Made by a program: the position numbers and the translations under genes
The notes under the pieces: model-generated
Told to the model about the DNA's origin: nothing
The model's database searches: none
The model's input: only the letters and a program-made list of their open reading frames with translations
Shown here: piece by piece, positions 1 to 6,627 of the stretch
Layout: every line of letters begins with the position of its first letter
Position numbering within the stretch: position 1 is the stretch's first letter
Origin: Alphaproteobacteria bacterium
GTDB taxonomy: Bacteria; Pseudomonadota; Alphaproteobacteria; Rhodobacterales; Rhodobacteraceae
Direction: 5' to 3'
Length of the DNA stretch: 7,464 bases
Assembly: GCA_003696705.1 (NCBI GenBank)
Contig: RFGD01000215.1
Coordinates: 1-7,464 of the forward strand

Positions 1-8
1 AACGAAGT

Positions 9-34
9 GACCGGCCCCCTTTCGGGGACCGGTC
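9..34 (-). terminator. Probable intrinsic terminator of the TRAP cluster
   Basis: An 11-bp stem (arms 9-19 and 24-34) has one G-U pair on the minus-strand RNA and a GAAA tetraloop. It begins about 35 bases after the TAA stop of the large permease. The RNA downstream reads ACUUCGUU, so the U-tract is poor, but a strong stem with a GNRA loop at the end of the operon fits a terminator. On the plus strand it could also serve a convergent gene outside the window. Confidence 0.7.
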
Positions 35-68
35 GCCGCAGTCGCCTTCGTGAGTGCAGGCCTGGGGG

Positions 69-1424
69 TTAGCCGTAGACGAGCCGCGGTAGCCAGATGA
101 TGATCTCGGGGAAGAGCATGCAGAGGACCAGCCCGGCAAGCTGCAGCGCAAGGAACGGCAGGGCCGACAGGAAGATGTCGCTCATCGGGATCGACGCCGG
201 TGCCACGCCGCGCAGGTAGAACAGCGCGTAACCGAAGGGCGGCGACAGGAAGCTCATCTGCATGTTGACGAGGTAGAGCACCCCGAACCACAGCACGAGA
301 TCGTCCGGACTGGACATGCCGAAGGCCGCAGGGCCCAGGGCCTTGATGATCGGCACGAAGATCGGCACGCACAGAAGAAGGATGCCGACCCAGTCCAGGA
401 ACATGCCAAGGATGATGAGGACGATCTGCATGATGATGAGGATCCCCCACGGGCCGAAACCGGTCGCCGCAAGGGCCTCCTGAACGAAGGTCTGGCCTCC
501 GTTGAGGACATAGAGGCCCACGAAGATCGTCGCACCGAACATGATCCAGATGACCATCGCGCTTGCCTTCAGCGTCGTCAGGCAGGCCTCGCGGATGGTC
601 GGCCAGTCGAGTTTTCGGTGAATCGCGGCGACGATGAAGGCGCCGTAGGTGCCGATGCCGGCCGCCTCGACCGGCGTGGCAACCCCGGTGAAGATCACCC
701 CGAGCACAACGAAGATGAGCGCAATGGGCGCCGACATCTTGCCGACCAGGCGCAGTTTCTCGGGGTTCGAGACGCGCTCGGCCACGGGGATGGGCGGGCC
801 GAGATCCGGATTGAGATAGCTGCGGGCCACGACATAGAGGATGTAGAGCCCCGAGAGGAGAAGGCCCGGAAAGACCGCCCCGATGAAAAGTTCGCCGACC
901 GACTGTTCGGCGACCACGGCGTAGATGATGGCAAGGATCGACGGCGGGATCAGGATGCCAAGCGTTCCTCCGGCCATGATCGAGCCCATGGCGATCTTCG
1001 GGTCGTAGCCGCGCCGAAGCATGGCGGGAAGCGCGATGATGCCCATCGTCACGACGGCCGCGCCGATGACGCCGACCATCGCTGCCAGGATGGTCGAGGC
1101 CAGGATCGTCGCCGCCGCAAGCCCGCCGCGAAGGCCGCCAAGGACCTTGTAGATCACGTCGAACATGTCGTTGATGATGCCCGCCCGCTCGAGCATCGCT
1201 GCCATGAATATGAAAAGCGGAATGGCCGAAAGCTGATAGTCGGTCATCAGCGGGAAGATGCGGCTTGGCACGATGTTGAGCGCCCGCGCATCGCCAAGAA
1301 CGAACAGGAAGACGCAGGCCAGCCCTCCGGTCACGAAGGCCAGCGGCAGCCCCGCCATGAGAAGGCCCACGAGCGAGCCGAACATGATGAGCGTCAAGAG
1401 CTCGATCGAGATTTCCAGCCCCAT
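69..1424 (-). CDS. dctM: TRAP transporter large permease subunit (DctM family)
   Basis: This 451-residue inner-membrane protein is the ion-coupled translocation subunit of a tripartite ATP-independent periplasmic (TRAP) transporter. Hydrophobic segments run along its whole length. DctM-type signatures are visible: AIPLFIFMAAMLERAGI at 67-83, GGTLGILIPPS at 152-162, TPVEAAGIG at 250-258, LGMFLDWVGILL at 339-350, and SPPFGYALFYLRG at 394-406. The length is slightly above the usual 425-430, mostly in the cytoplasmic loop around 202-230. The ATG is separated from the small-permease TGA by a single base (TGA-G-ATG), and AAGGGGG upstream serves as ribosome binding site, so the two permease subunits are translationally coupled. 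It is intact and is the last gene of the cluster. The family call is secure. The gene name is generic, since the sequence does not show the substrate. Confidence 0.95.
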   Translation of the reverse strand: MGLEISIELLTLIMFGSLVGLLMAGLPLAFVTGGLACVFLFVLGDARALNIVPSRIFPLMTDYQLSAIPLFIFMAAMLERAGIINDMFDVIYKVLGGLRGGLAAATILASTILAAMVGVIGAAVVTMGIIALPAMLRRGYDPKIAMGSIMAGGTLGILIPPSILAIIYAVVAEQSVGELFIGAVFPGLLLSGLYILYVVARSYLNPDLGPPIPVAERVSNPEKLRLVGKMSAPIALIFVVLGVIFTGVATPVEAAGIGTYGAFIVAAIHRKLDWPTIREACLTTLKASAMVIWIMFGATIFVGLYVLNGGQTFVQEALAATGFGPWGILIIMQIVLIILGMFLDWVGILLLCVPIFVPIIKALGPAAFGMSSPDDLVLWFGVLYLVNMQMSFLSPPFGYALFYLRGVAPASIPMSDIFLSALPFLALQLAGLVLCMLFPEIIIWLPRLVYG

Positions 1425-1425
1425 C

Positions 1426-2745
1426 TCAGGCCCCCTTCACCACAATGCGCAGATCCTGCGCCAGCTTCGAGATCCCCTGCAGGATCAGAAGCAGCGCCCC
1501 GACGACCATGACCCATTTCATGGGCCAGAGCGGGATTTCCCATTCGTTGAAGCTGATCTCGCCCCAGCGGATGTTCGGGTCCGTCCACTCGCTCAGGCTG
1601 ATGGCGCCCAGCATCTCCCAGAAGCCCATCTCGCCGCGGGCCCACATGCTGACCACGCTGTTGCCCGAGGGCACGGCGATGGCGTCGAAGGCGAAGATGT
1701 ACGAGGTAACCAGAAGGGTGCCGGCGAAGATGAAGAAGAAGACCGAGGTCAGGACATCGACCAGTGCCTTTCCACGACGGGACATGTTGGCATAGAAGAT
1801 GTCGACGCGCACATGGCTCTCGGTCAGCATCGCGTAGGAGCCGGCGATCAGATACTGCATCCCGAACATGAGATACATCGACTCGTGGGCCCAGTTGGTC
1901 GGCGAGCCGAAGACGTAGCGGCTGATGACCTCGAAGTAATAGACGATGACCGCGATCACGGCCCAGTAGGCGACGAATTCGCCCGAGACGAGCGTCAGCC
2001 GGTCGATAAGCCCGGTCCAGCCGGTCGAAACATGGGCGCTGTCCTCGCGGATTTCTTCCTCCTCAAGCTTGCGGATCGCCATTTCGGCTTCCGAGACGGG
2101 CTCTTCCCTGATCGTCGCATTGGCCCGGCGCACCAGGATCGGCAGAAGGACGGCGTCGATCGCCAGGGCGGCCAGGATCAGGTAGAAGCCGCCGCGGGCA
2201 AGCCGTTCCCAGAATGCCTGCCGTTCGGTTGCTTCCAGAAGCGCCGGGCGATGCGCCTCGAGATCGGCACGAGCCTCGGCGACCAGTCTCTCGGCCCGCT
2301 CGAAGCGCGCTTCGGCCCGCTTGAGCTTGCGCTCGGCGCTGCGCCGGCTCAACGAGCCCTCCTCGGTGGCCTCGACGGCCGCGCGCAGCTTGGCAAGCTC
2401 GGCCTCGGCCGTCTCGAGCCGGCCCGTCTCGCGCTCGATGGTCTTCTCGGCCGAGCGGACGATGTTGGCCGCGTCCGACACCGCCGACCGCGCATCCGTC
2501 GCCTGCCCGTTCGCATAGAGGATGAAGACGAAGACCGGGATGTAGAAAAGCCCGAGAAGGCTTTTGAGGTAGAAGCGGTGCAGCCCCATCATGCCGCCGG
2601 TCAGCCAGATCATGTAGCCAAGCGCCACGGAGTAGGTCCGTGGGCCGGTCCGTTGTCGCCGCGCAAGGAAGGCCGCGACGATCGGAAACACGATCAGCCC
2701 CAGCCAGTAGGCCCAGTGCGGCAGGGTGAAGTCCAGATGTGGCAT
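1426..2745 (-). CDS. dctQ: TRAP small permease (DctQ) with N-terminal TM2-like and coiled-coil extension
   Basis: This 439-residue membrane protein is far longer than ordinary DctQ proteins, which have about 160-200 residues and four membrane helices. The C-terminal part (about 245-439) is the DctQ domain: helices near 252-274, 286-306, 330-352 and 408-425, the EVISRYVFGSPTNWAHE segment (272-288), and HVRVDIFY (311-318). In front of it are a first hydrophobic helix (11-29), a TM2-like pair of helices (about 40-78) with the hallmark GMMGLHRFYL (51-60), a charged Ala/Glu/Arg-rich coiled-coil stretch (about 85-178), another helix (about 186-204), and an acidic linker with KLEEEEIRE (226-234). 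There is one continuous frame with no sign of a frameshift. The ATG at 2745 has a GGGGG ribosome binding site and keeps the extension. The small subunit normally pairs with DctM. The role of the extension is unknown. Residues 359-407, between the last two helices, are also longer than usual. Confidence 0.9.
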   Translation of the reverse strand: MPHLDFTLPHWAYWLGLIVFPIVAAFLARRQRTGPRTYSVALGYMIWLTGGMMGLHRFYLKSLLGLFYIPVFVFILYANGQATDARSAVSDAANIVRSAEKTIERETGRLETAEAELAKLRAAVEATEEGSLSRRSAERKLKRAEARFERAERLVAEARADLEAHRPALLEATERQAFWERLARGGFYLILAALAIDAVLLPILVRRANATIREEPVSEAEMAIRKLEEEEIREDSAHVSTGWTGLIDRLTLVSGEFVAYWAVIAVIVYYFEVISRYVFGSPTNWAHESMYLMFGMQYLIAGSYAMLTESHVRVDIFYANMSRRGKALVDVLTSVFFFIFAGTLLVTSYIFAFDAIAVPSGNSVVSMWARGEMGFWEMLGAISLSEWTDPNIRWGEISFNEWEIPLWPMKWVMVVGALLLILQGISKLAQDLRIVVKGA

Positions 2746-2780
2746 TCAAGCCCCCGGGATGCCCTAGTTGCCAAGAAAGA

Positions 2781-2805
2781 CCTGCGCGGTGTCACGCCGC
2801 GCAGG
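2781..2805 (-). terminator. Intercistronic hairpin with T-rich tail between dctP and dctQ
   Basis: A perfect 9-bp stem (CCTGCGCGG and CCGCGCAGG) encloses a 7-base loop, starting 24 bases after the dctP stop. On the minus-strand RNA the stem is followed directly by UCUUUCUU, as in an intrinsic terminator. The permease genes have no other obvious promoter within the 84-bp gap. A leaky terminator or 3'-end stabilising hairpin, giving more binding protein than permease, is the likeliest reading. That role is inferred. Confidence 0.6.
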
Positions 2806-2829
2806 CCGGGTTCGCGTTCGCGCCGCCCG

Positions 2830-3930
2830 TCAGAGTTTCAGCTCGAGGCCCGCAATCTCTTCCGGCGTCACATAGCCAAGGGACGGCGACATCATGTAGT
2901 CGAGCTGGATCTTGAAGATCCGCGCCGAATCCTTGTCGCGGTTGGCGTACTTGAACCAGATCGGCACCGCGATTTCGGTCATGATCGCGACGTCGTCGGC
3001 GCTGAGGCGCGTAACCTCGGTGCCGTCGGCCTCGAACTTCTTCCAGGCCTCCTGGTCGGCTTTCTGGATGGCCGCATGATGCATGTCCGAATAGACGTGC
3101 GTTTCCATCTCGACGAACTGCTTCATCTGCGGGCTGAGCTTGTTCCAGGCATCCATGCCCACCGTGATGTCCATGAGGTCGACCGGCTGATAGACGGACA
3201 TGAAGCCCGGTGGGCCCATCGAGATGTATTTCGTCACCTGGCTGAAGCCGAGCGCATAGTTCACCGCCGGCCCGACATAGTCGGCCACGTCGATGGTGCC
3301 CTTCTCGAGCGCCGGGAAGATCTCGGAACCCGGAAGCACCGTCGTCTCGGCGCCAAGCTCGGTGAAGACCTCGGCGACCATGCCGCCCGGCAGGCGCATC
3401 TTGCGGCCGCGGAAGTCGTCGATCGAACGGATCGGCACCTTCGAATGGATGATGTTCGGTCCGTGGTGCACGGGGCCGACGAACATCATGCCCTGTTTCG
3501 CATAGAGATCGCGCGCAATCTCGAGCCCGCCCAGCGCATAGTAGAAGACATCCCATTCATGCGGGTTGCGCATGCCAAGCGGATAGGACGTCAGGAAGGT
3601 GGCCGCCGGAATGATCCCCTGGGCATAGATCGTGAACGGGTTCACCGCATCGAGGACGCCGTTCTTGACCGCGTCGTAAAGCTGGAAGTCGCCGACGACG
3701 TCCTTCGCGCCAAACGGCTGGAACGCAAGTTCTCCGCCCGTCTTCTCGATGATCGTCGCGCACCAGTCCTTGAAGATCTGGAGCCCGACACCGCCAGGCC
3801 ACGAGGTCTGGATCTTCCAGGTCGTCGTCTGTCCGGCGGCTGTCGCGATGGCCGGTGCCGCAAGGGTCGCTGCGCCGGCAGCGGCCATGCGGCCAAGGGC
3901 GCGGCGACGCGTAAAGTTGTTTTGTGACAT
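2830..3930 (-). CDS. dctP: TRAP transporter solute-binding protein (DctP/TakP-like)
   Basis: This 366-residue periplasmic binding protein captures the substrate and delivers it to the DctQM membrane subunits. The N-terminus looks like a Tat signal: TRRRAL (7-12), a hydrophobic Ala-rich stretch, and a probable cleavage site near residues 31-32 (IATAAG). The mature protein begins near TTWKIQTSWPGG. Family landmarks are GRKMRLPGG (175-183), containing the Arg (179) expected to bind the substrate carboxylate; GSEIFPALEKGTID (201-214); and DYVGPAVNYALGF (217-229). The combination of E-x-FPAL, G-x-ID and VGP resembles the TakP-like group that binds 2-oxo acids and related carboxylates, so a small organic acid is the likely ligand; this is an inference. 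The frame stays open to 4104, but the start at 3930 is preferred because it carries an excellent ribosome binding site and places the signal peptide at the N-terminus. The permease genes follow after an 84-bp gap containing a hairpin. Confidence 0.94.
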   Translation of the reverse strand: MSQNNFTRRRALGRMAAAGAATLAAPAIATAAGQTTTWKIQTSWPGGVGLQIFKDWCATIIEKTGGELAFQPFGAKDVVGDFQLYDAVKNGVLDAVNPFTIYAQGIIPAATFLTSYPLGMRNPHEWDVFYYALGGLEIARDLYAKQGMMFVGPVHHGPNIIHSKVPIRSIDDFRGRKMRLPGGMVAEVFTELGAETTVLPGSEIFPALEKGTIDVADYVGPAVNYALGFSQVTKYISMGPPGFMSVYQPVDLMDITVGMDAWNKLSPQMKQFVEMETHVYSDMHHAAIQKADQEAWKKFEADGTEVTRLSADDVAIMTEIAVPIWFKYANRDKDSARIFKIQLDYMMSPSLGYVTPEEIAGLELKL

Positions 3931-3935
3931 GTGCT

Positions 3936-3942
3936 TCCTCCC
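3936..3942 (-). promoter_or_regulatory. Ribosome binding site fixing the dctP start
   Basis: GGGAGGA on the minus strand lies five bases before the ATG at 3930. It is the strongest Shine-Dalgarno match in the cluster. It decides for this start over an upstream in-frame ATG at 4104, which would place 58 residues in front of the Tat signal. Confidence 0.8.
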
Positions 3943-4001
3943 AAATCGGCGGGGGCCGGCCCCGTCCGGCTTCCCCGGCGTCATGTTTGCAGAGATTCGG
4001 C

Positions 4002-4029
4002 CCAATTGGTAACCTTTTTTTGCCAATTG
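4002..4029. promoter_or_regulatory. Candidate operator: two CCAATTG repeats 21 bp apart upstream of dctP
   Basis: CCAATTG occurs at 4002-4008 and again at 4023-4029, a spacing of 21 bp or two helical turns. Each copy contains the palindrome CAATTG. They flank GGTAACC and a run of seven T. The site lies 72-99 bp upstream of the dctP start, within the 170-bp gap after the winged-helix gene (3931-4100). That gap also holds GC-rich dyads at 4082-4096 and 4057-4072 without U-tracts, and a 12-bp palindrome (3952-3963) in the dctP leader. I see no convincing -35/-10 pair. The operator role is inferred from position and symmetry only. Confidence 0.35.
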
Positions 4030-4100
4030 CGGCATCGACGCGAAGGAAATCATGTTGACCCGGGCGCGGGTCAGGCGGTCGGGGCGGCCCCCGCCCGTCG

Positions 4101-4805
4101 TCACATGATACGAATGACGTCCTTTTCGATGGCCAGCATGTATCCCTTGCGCGCCACCGTGCGGATCAGGAGCTGGCTGACGATCTGATTGCCCAATGCG
4201 TCGCGCAAGCGCTTGATGCGTGTGGCACCCGCTGCTTCGTCGCAGGTGTCGACGCTCTTGCCGGTCACGATTGCCTCGATTTCCGCGCCCGAGAGAATCT
4301 CGTCGTCGAGGCGCGCCTCGGCAAGCGCCGCAAGCGTCTCCATCGCCGCGCCCGTCAGCGAAAATTCCATGTTGTTGAGATAGACCGCATTCGCGTCGCG
4401 GCTGAGCATGAGCGAACGAATCTCGATTCCCGCCCGCTCGATCTCGGACATGCGCCGGTTGAGGGCGACGAAGAGGATCAGAAAGATGATGGCCGACACG
4501 AGAAGCGCGGCCGAAAACACAAGAAGAACGAAGATGAGGACCCGGTAGGTCGCCAGCGTCTCTGCAAAGGCCGTGCCCGACTGCGCAAGGATCTCGAGCA
4601 GCCGAACCTCGGCCTGGCCGGTCAGGGCGTCGTTTTCGGCGAAGATGCGCTCGACGCGTTCGTTGAACACGTTCGGATCGGGCATGCGCAGGAACACCGC
4701 CGCAGCGGCGACAAGAAGAAGGAGAAGGATGGCGCTGATGCCGGCAACCAGGGCCCGCGTCGCGCCGCGCCCCAGGTCAGTAGCGAAGATAGAACGCACC
4801 CGCAT
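4101..4805 (-). CDS. Membrane-anchored protein with C-terminal winged-helix (OmpR/PhoB-type) DNA-binding domain
   Basis: This 234-residue protein has two hydrophobic helices (about 19-40 and 88-115) enclosing a polar loop of about 47 residues. The second helix ends with the positive stretch NRR (116-118), so the loop is probably periplasmic and both ends cytoplasmic. Residues about 139-225 follow the Trans_reg_C pattern: a beta-rich start AVYLNNMEFSLTGAAMETL (140-158), LSGAEIEAIVTG (171-182), the recognition-helix region ATRIKRLRDALG (194-205), and the wing LIRTVARKGYML (213-224). It is therefore probably a membrane-tethered transcription regulator. ToxR and CadC carry this domain at the N-terminus, ahead of a single membrane helix; here it follows two helices. 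There is no receiver domain. The ATG at 4805 has GGAAGG close upstream and lies 29 bp inside the preceding gene, indicating translational coupling. The next gene downstream is dctP, but its targets are unknown. The fold assignment is by pattern only. Confidence 0.75.
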   Translation of the reverse strand: MRVRSIFATDLGRGATRALVAGISAILLLLLVAAAAVFLRMPDPNVFNERVERIFAENDALTGQAEVRLLEILAQSGTAFAETLATYRVLIFVLLVFSAALLVSAIIFLILFVALNRRMSEIERAGIEIRSLMLSRDANAVYLNNMEFSLTGAAMETLAALAEARLDDEILSGAEIEAIVTGKSVDTCDEAAGATRIKRLRDALGNQIVSQLLIRTVARKGYMLAIEKDVIRIM

Positions 4806-5085
4806 TGTCCTTCCGCGATTCGAGGCCAGTTTCGTCGAATACCGAGAGGACGCGCAACAGGTGCCAGCCCGCTTTCTCGAGCCGCCGCCCGACGAGGCGC
4901 GCGACGTCTTCCGGCTTCCGGCAGGCCGCGTCCGGCAGCGCCATCACGCCGTAGTGGAGCCGAAGCGGATTGTCTCGCTTGGCCTTGTAGTCGGCATAGC
5001 AGCCCGCCATCGCAGCCGATGCGCTCAGCGCGCAGGACAGAGCCGCCACAAGAAGCGTTCCATGAAGCTTGTGAAGCCTTGCCAT
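4777..5085 (-). CDS. Small secreted protein with two cysteines, coupled to the membrane winged-helix gene
   Basis: This 102-residue protein has a clear signal peptide: basic MARLHKLHG, a hydrophobic core (about 9-21), and ASAAMA before a likely cleavage near residue 27. The mature part begins GCYADYKAKRDNPLRLHYG and has only two cysteines (29 and 55), which could form a disulfide. The first cysteine lies in MAGC, close to but not a good lipobox, so a lipoprotein is possible but less likely. The mature part is small and soluble and ends AGAFYLRY. I do not recognise a characterised family, though it resembles conserved hypothetical proteins I associate with Rhodobacterales. The frame is open to an ATG at 5139, but the start at 5085 is preferred because it follows AAGGGAAAGG and starts the signal peptide. 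The 3' end overlaps the membrane regulator gene by 29 bp, suggesting that the two products act together in the envelope. Confidence 0.8.
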   Translation of the reverse strand: MARLHKLHGTLLVAALSCALSASAAMAGCYADYKAKRDNPLRLHYGVMALPDAACRKPEDVARLVGRRLEKAGWHLLRVLSVFDETGLESRKDNAGAFYLRY

Positions 5086-5179
5086 GGTGAAAGCCTTTCC
5101 CTTTGGCGGCAGAGTGCACGGCCAGCGGGCGCCATTCAATAGCGCCTGCCCGATCGGCGCCTGTTATCCGATGACAGCC

Positions 5180-5200
5180 GCGTGAAATTGCCTTTCACGC
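5180..5200. promoter_or_regulatory. Perfect 8+8 bp inverted repeat in a divergent intergenic region
   Basis: GCGTGAAA and TTTCACGC flank a 5-bp spacer (TTGCC). The element lies near the middle of the 228-bp gap between two divergent genes, 95 bp from the minus-strand start at 5085 and 114 bp from the plus-strand start at 5314. No gene ends here and no T-tract follows, so a terminator is unlikely. A 21-bp dyad is a typical footprint for a dimeric regulator that could act on both directions. No convincing -35/-10 pair was found for either gene. Confidence 0.5.
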
Positions 5201-5313
5201 CCGGATCCGCCGACCCTGGCATCGAGCGGTGCACGTCCCCGGCACGAGACGATGACCTCGGGGGCGCGGACTGAGGGGGTTGATGCGGAAGAGTTGCGGA
5301 AAGGATGCGTGCC

Positions 5314-5835
5314 ATGAAAACGATGATAGCAAAGGGAACCGGGCTTCTTGCAGCGGCGGCGGTGGCGCTCGGGATGGGCGCCGCGACGCCGGCCCGGGCG
5401 GACGGAAGCGATGTCGCAAAGGTCGTGATCGGCTTTGCCCTTCTGGCCGCCCTCGCGAATGCCGTCGACAAGGGCAACGACAGTCCAAGGCCCCCGGCGG
5501 GGACGCCGCCGCAGGGCTACTGGAAGGATGGGCGCTGGCACGACGGGCATCCCGGTGACGACCATTGGCGGGACGGGCACGACTGGCACAAGCCGCGGCC
5601 GGCACCGGTGCCGCCGACGGCGGCGCGCACCCTGCCGCCCGCCTGCCTTGGCCGCGCCTGGAACGGCGACCGCTGGTTTCACTTCTACGGGGCGCGTTGC
5701 CTGGCGCGGAAGACGCCGGCCGTTCGCTATCCGTCGTCCTGCCGGGTGCTTCTGAAGACCGGGAAGCGGGTGATCCGGCCGGTCTATTCGGCCACCTGTC
5801 TCGGGCGTTACGGCTTCCGCGTGGCCGCGCGCTAG
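5314..5835 (+). CDS. Secreted protein of unknown function with a His/Trp-rich linker and repeated two-cysteine unit
   Basis: This 173-residue protein has a signal peptide (MKTMIAK, an Ala-rich core, and probable cleavage after TPARA at residue 29). A short hydrophobic stretch (35-50) follows, then a Gly/Trp/His/Asp-rich linker (68-92: [12 protein letters not shown] and HWRDGHDWH) and a Pro-rich spacer (94-109). The C-terminal part (108-169) holds two similar units of about 30 residues, each with two cysteines: LPPAC...GDR...YGARCLAR (C111, C129) and YPSSC...GKR...YSATCLGR (C143, C162). This suggests two disulfide-closed repeats. The His/Asp-rich linker could bind metal, but nothing proves it. 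The ATG at 5314 is preferred over one at 5305, because GGAAAGGA lies eight bases before it and overlaps the other. The gene stands alone: divergent from the regulator pair and followed by a terminator. The function is not recognised. Confidence 0.8.
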   Translation: MKTMIAKGTGLLAAAAVALGMGAATPARADGSDVAKVVIGFALLAALANAVDKGNDSPRPPAGTPPQGYWKDGRWHDGHPGDDHWRDGHDWHKPRPAPVPPTAARTLPPACLGRAWNGDRWFHFYGARCLARKTPAVRYPSSCRVLLKTGKRVIRPVYSATCLGRYGFRVAAR

Positions 5836-5915
5836 GCGCGGGCCCGCGGGGGCAAGAACCATCGAGCCTGGGCGCGGCGCATCAATTCTTGGGGCACGGA
5901 CAGCGTCGCGCCCGC

Positions 5916-5943
5916 GAAGGAGGCGGCTTCGGCCGCCTCCTTC
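5916..5943 (+). terminator. Intrinsic terminator, 12-bp stem with TTCG loop
   Basis: A perfect 12-bp stem (5916-5927 pairs with 5932-5943) is capped by a TTCG tetraloop and followed by TTG. It lies 80 bases after the stop of the secreted-protein gene and about 50 bases before rnhB. The stem and loop are ideal for a hairpin, and the short T-tract is usual in GC-rich genomes. It should separate the upstream gene from rnhB-ccrM transcription. Confidence 0.85.
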
Positions 5944-5993
5944 TTGTGCCGAGGTGCTTGAGGGAGCGGACTTCAGACGCTATCCCGGCGCCC

Positions 5994-6627
5994 ATGAAGA
6001 CGGGGCCCGACATGACGCTCGAGGATGCGGCGACGGCCGCCGGGCTTGGCATTGTCGCGGGCATAGACGAGGCGGGGAGGGGGCCGCTGGCAGGCCCGGT
6101 GGTGGCCGCGGCCGTGATCCTGGACCGGGCGCGGCTGCCGGAGGGTCTGAACGATTCGAAAAGGCTTTCGGCCCGAACCCGCGAGCGGCTGGCGGCCGAG
6201 ATCTTCGCCACGGCGCGCGTTGCCGTCGCCGAAGCGACGGTCGAGGAGATCGACGCGCTCAACATCCGAAGGGCGACGCATCTGGCCATGTGCCGCGCCG
6301 TCGAGGCGCTGGAGCCCGCGCCGGATCTGGCCCTGGTCGACGGCAACGATCTGCCCGAAGCGCTGGCCTGTCGGGCAAGGGCCGTCGTGGGCGGGGACGG
6401 GCGCGCGATGTCCATTGCCGCGGCCTCGATCGTCGCCAAGGTGCATCGGGACGCCATCATGCGCCGCCTGGGCGCGCGCTACCCCGGCTATGGGCTCGAG
6501 CGGAATGCCGGATACCCGACGCCCGAGCATCTCGACGCGCTGAAGCGGCTTGGCCCGACCCCATGTCATAGGCGAAGCTTTCGGCCCGTCCACAACATCT
6601 TGTACCCAGGCCCATCTGCAAGTCGTT

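Noticed and set aside
618..1511. Plus-strand 297-codon frame opposite dctM
   Set aside because: It is antisense to a clear permease gene, of low-complexity charged composition, and carries no recognisable domain.
1258..3927. An 889-codon open frame on the plus strand, antisense to the TRAP genes
   Set aside because: It runs opposite three well-supported genes, and its translation is rich in Arg, Asp, His and Gln with no domain. Long antisense frames are expected where strong GC bias at third positions of the real genes removes stop codons from the opposite strand.
4057..4096. Two short GC hairpins (4082-4096 and 4057-4072) after the winged-helix gene as a terminator
   Set aside because: Stems are only 6 bp and neither is followed by a T-tract on the minus strand. 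Such dyads are common by chance at this GC content.
3931..4104. Extended N-terminus for the solute-binding protein from an ATG at 4104
   Set aside because: It would put 58 unrelated residues in front of a Tat signal and overlap the upstream gene's stop. The ATG at 3930 has a near-ideal ribosome binding site.
5086..5139. Earlier start (5139) for the small secreted protein
   Set aside because: It would add 18 residues before the basic start of the signal peptide. ATG 5085 has a purine-rich ribosome binding site at suitable spacing.
5565..5993. The open frame upstream of and continuous with rnhB
   Set aside because: It is the +1 shadow of the secreted-protein gene and includes the terminator hairpin. 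RNase HII homology starts only after 5994.
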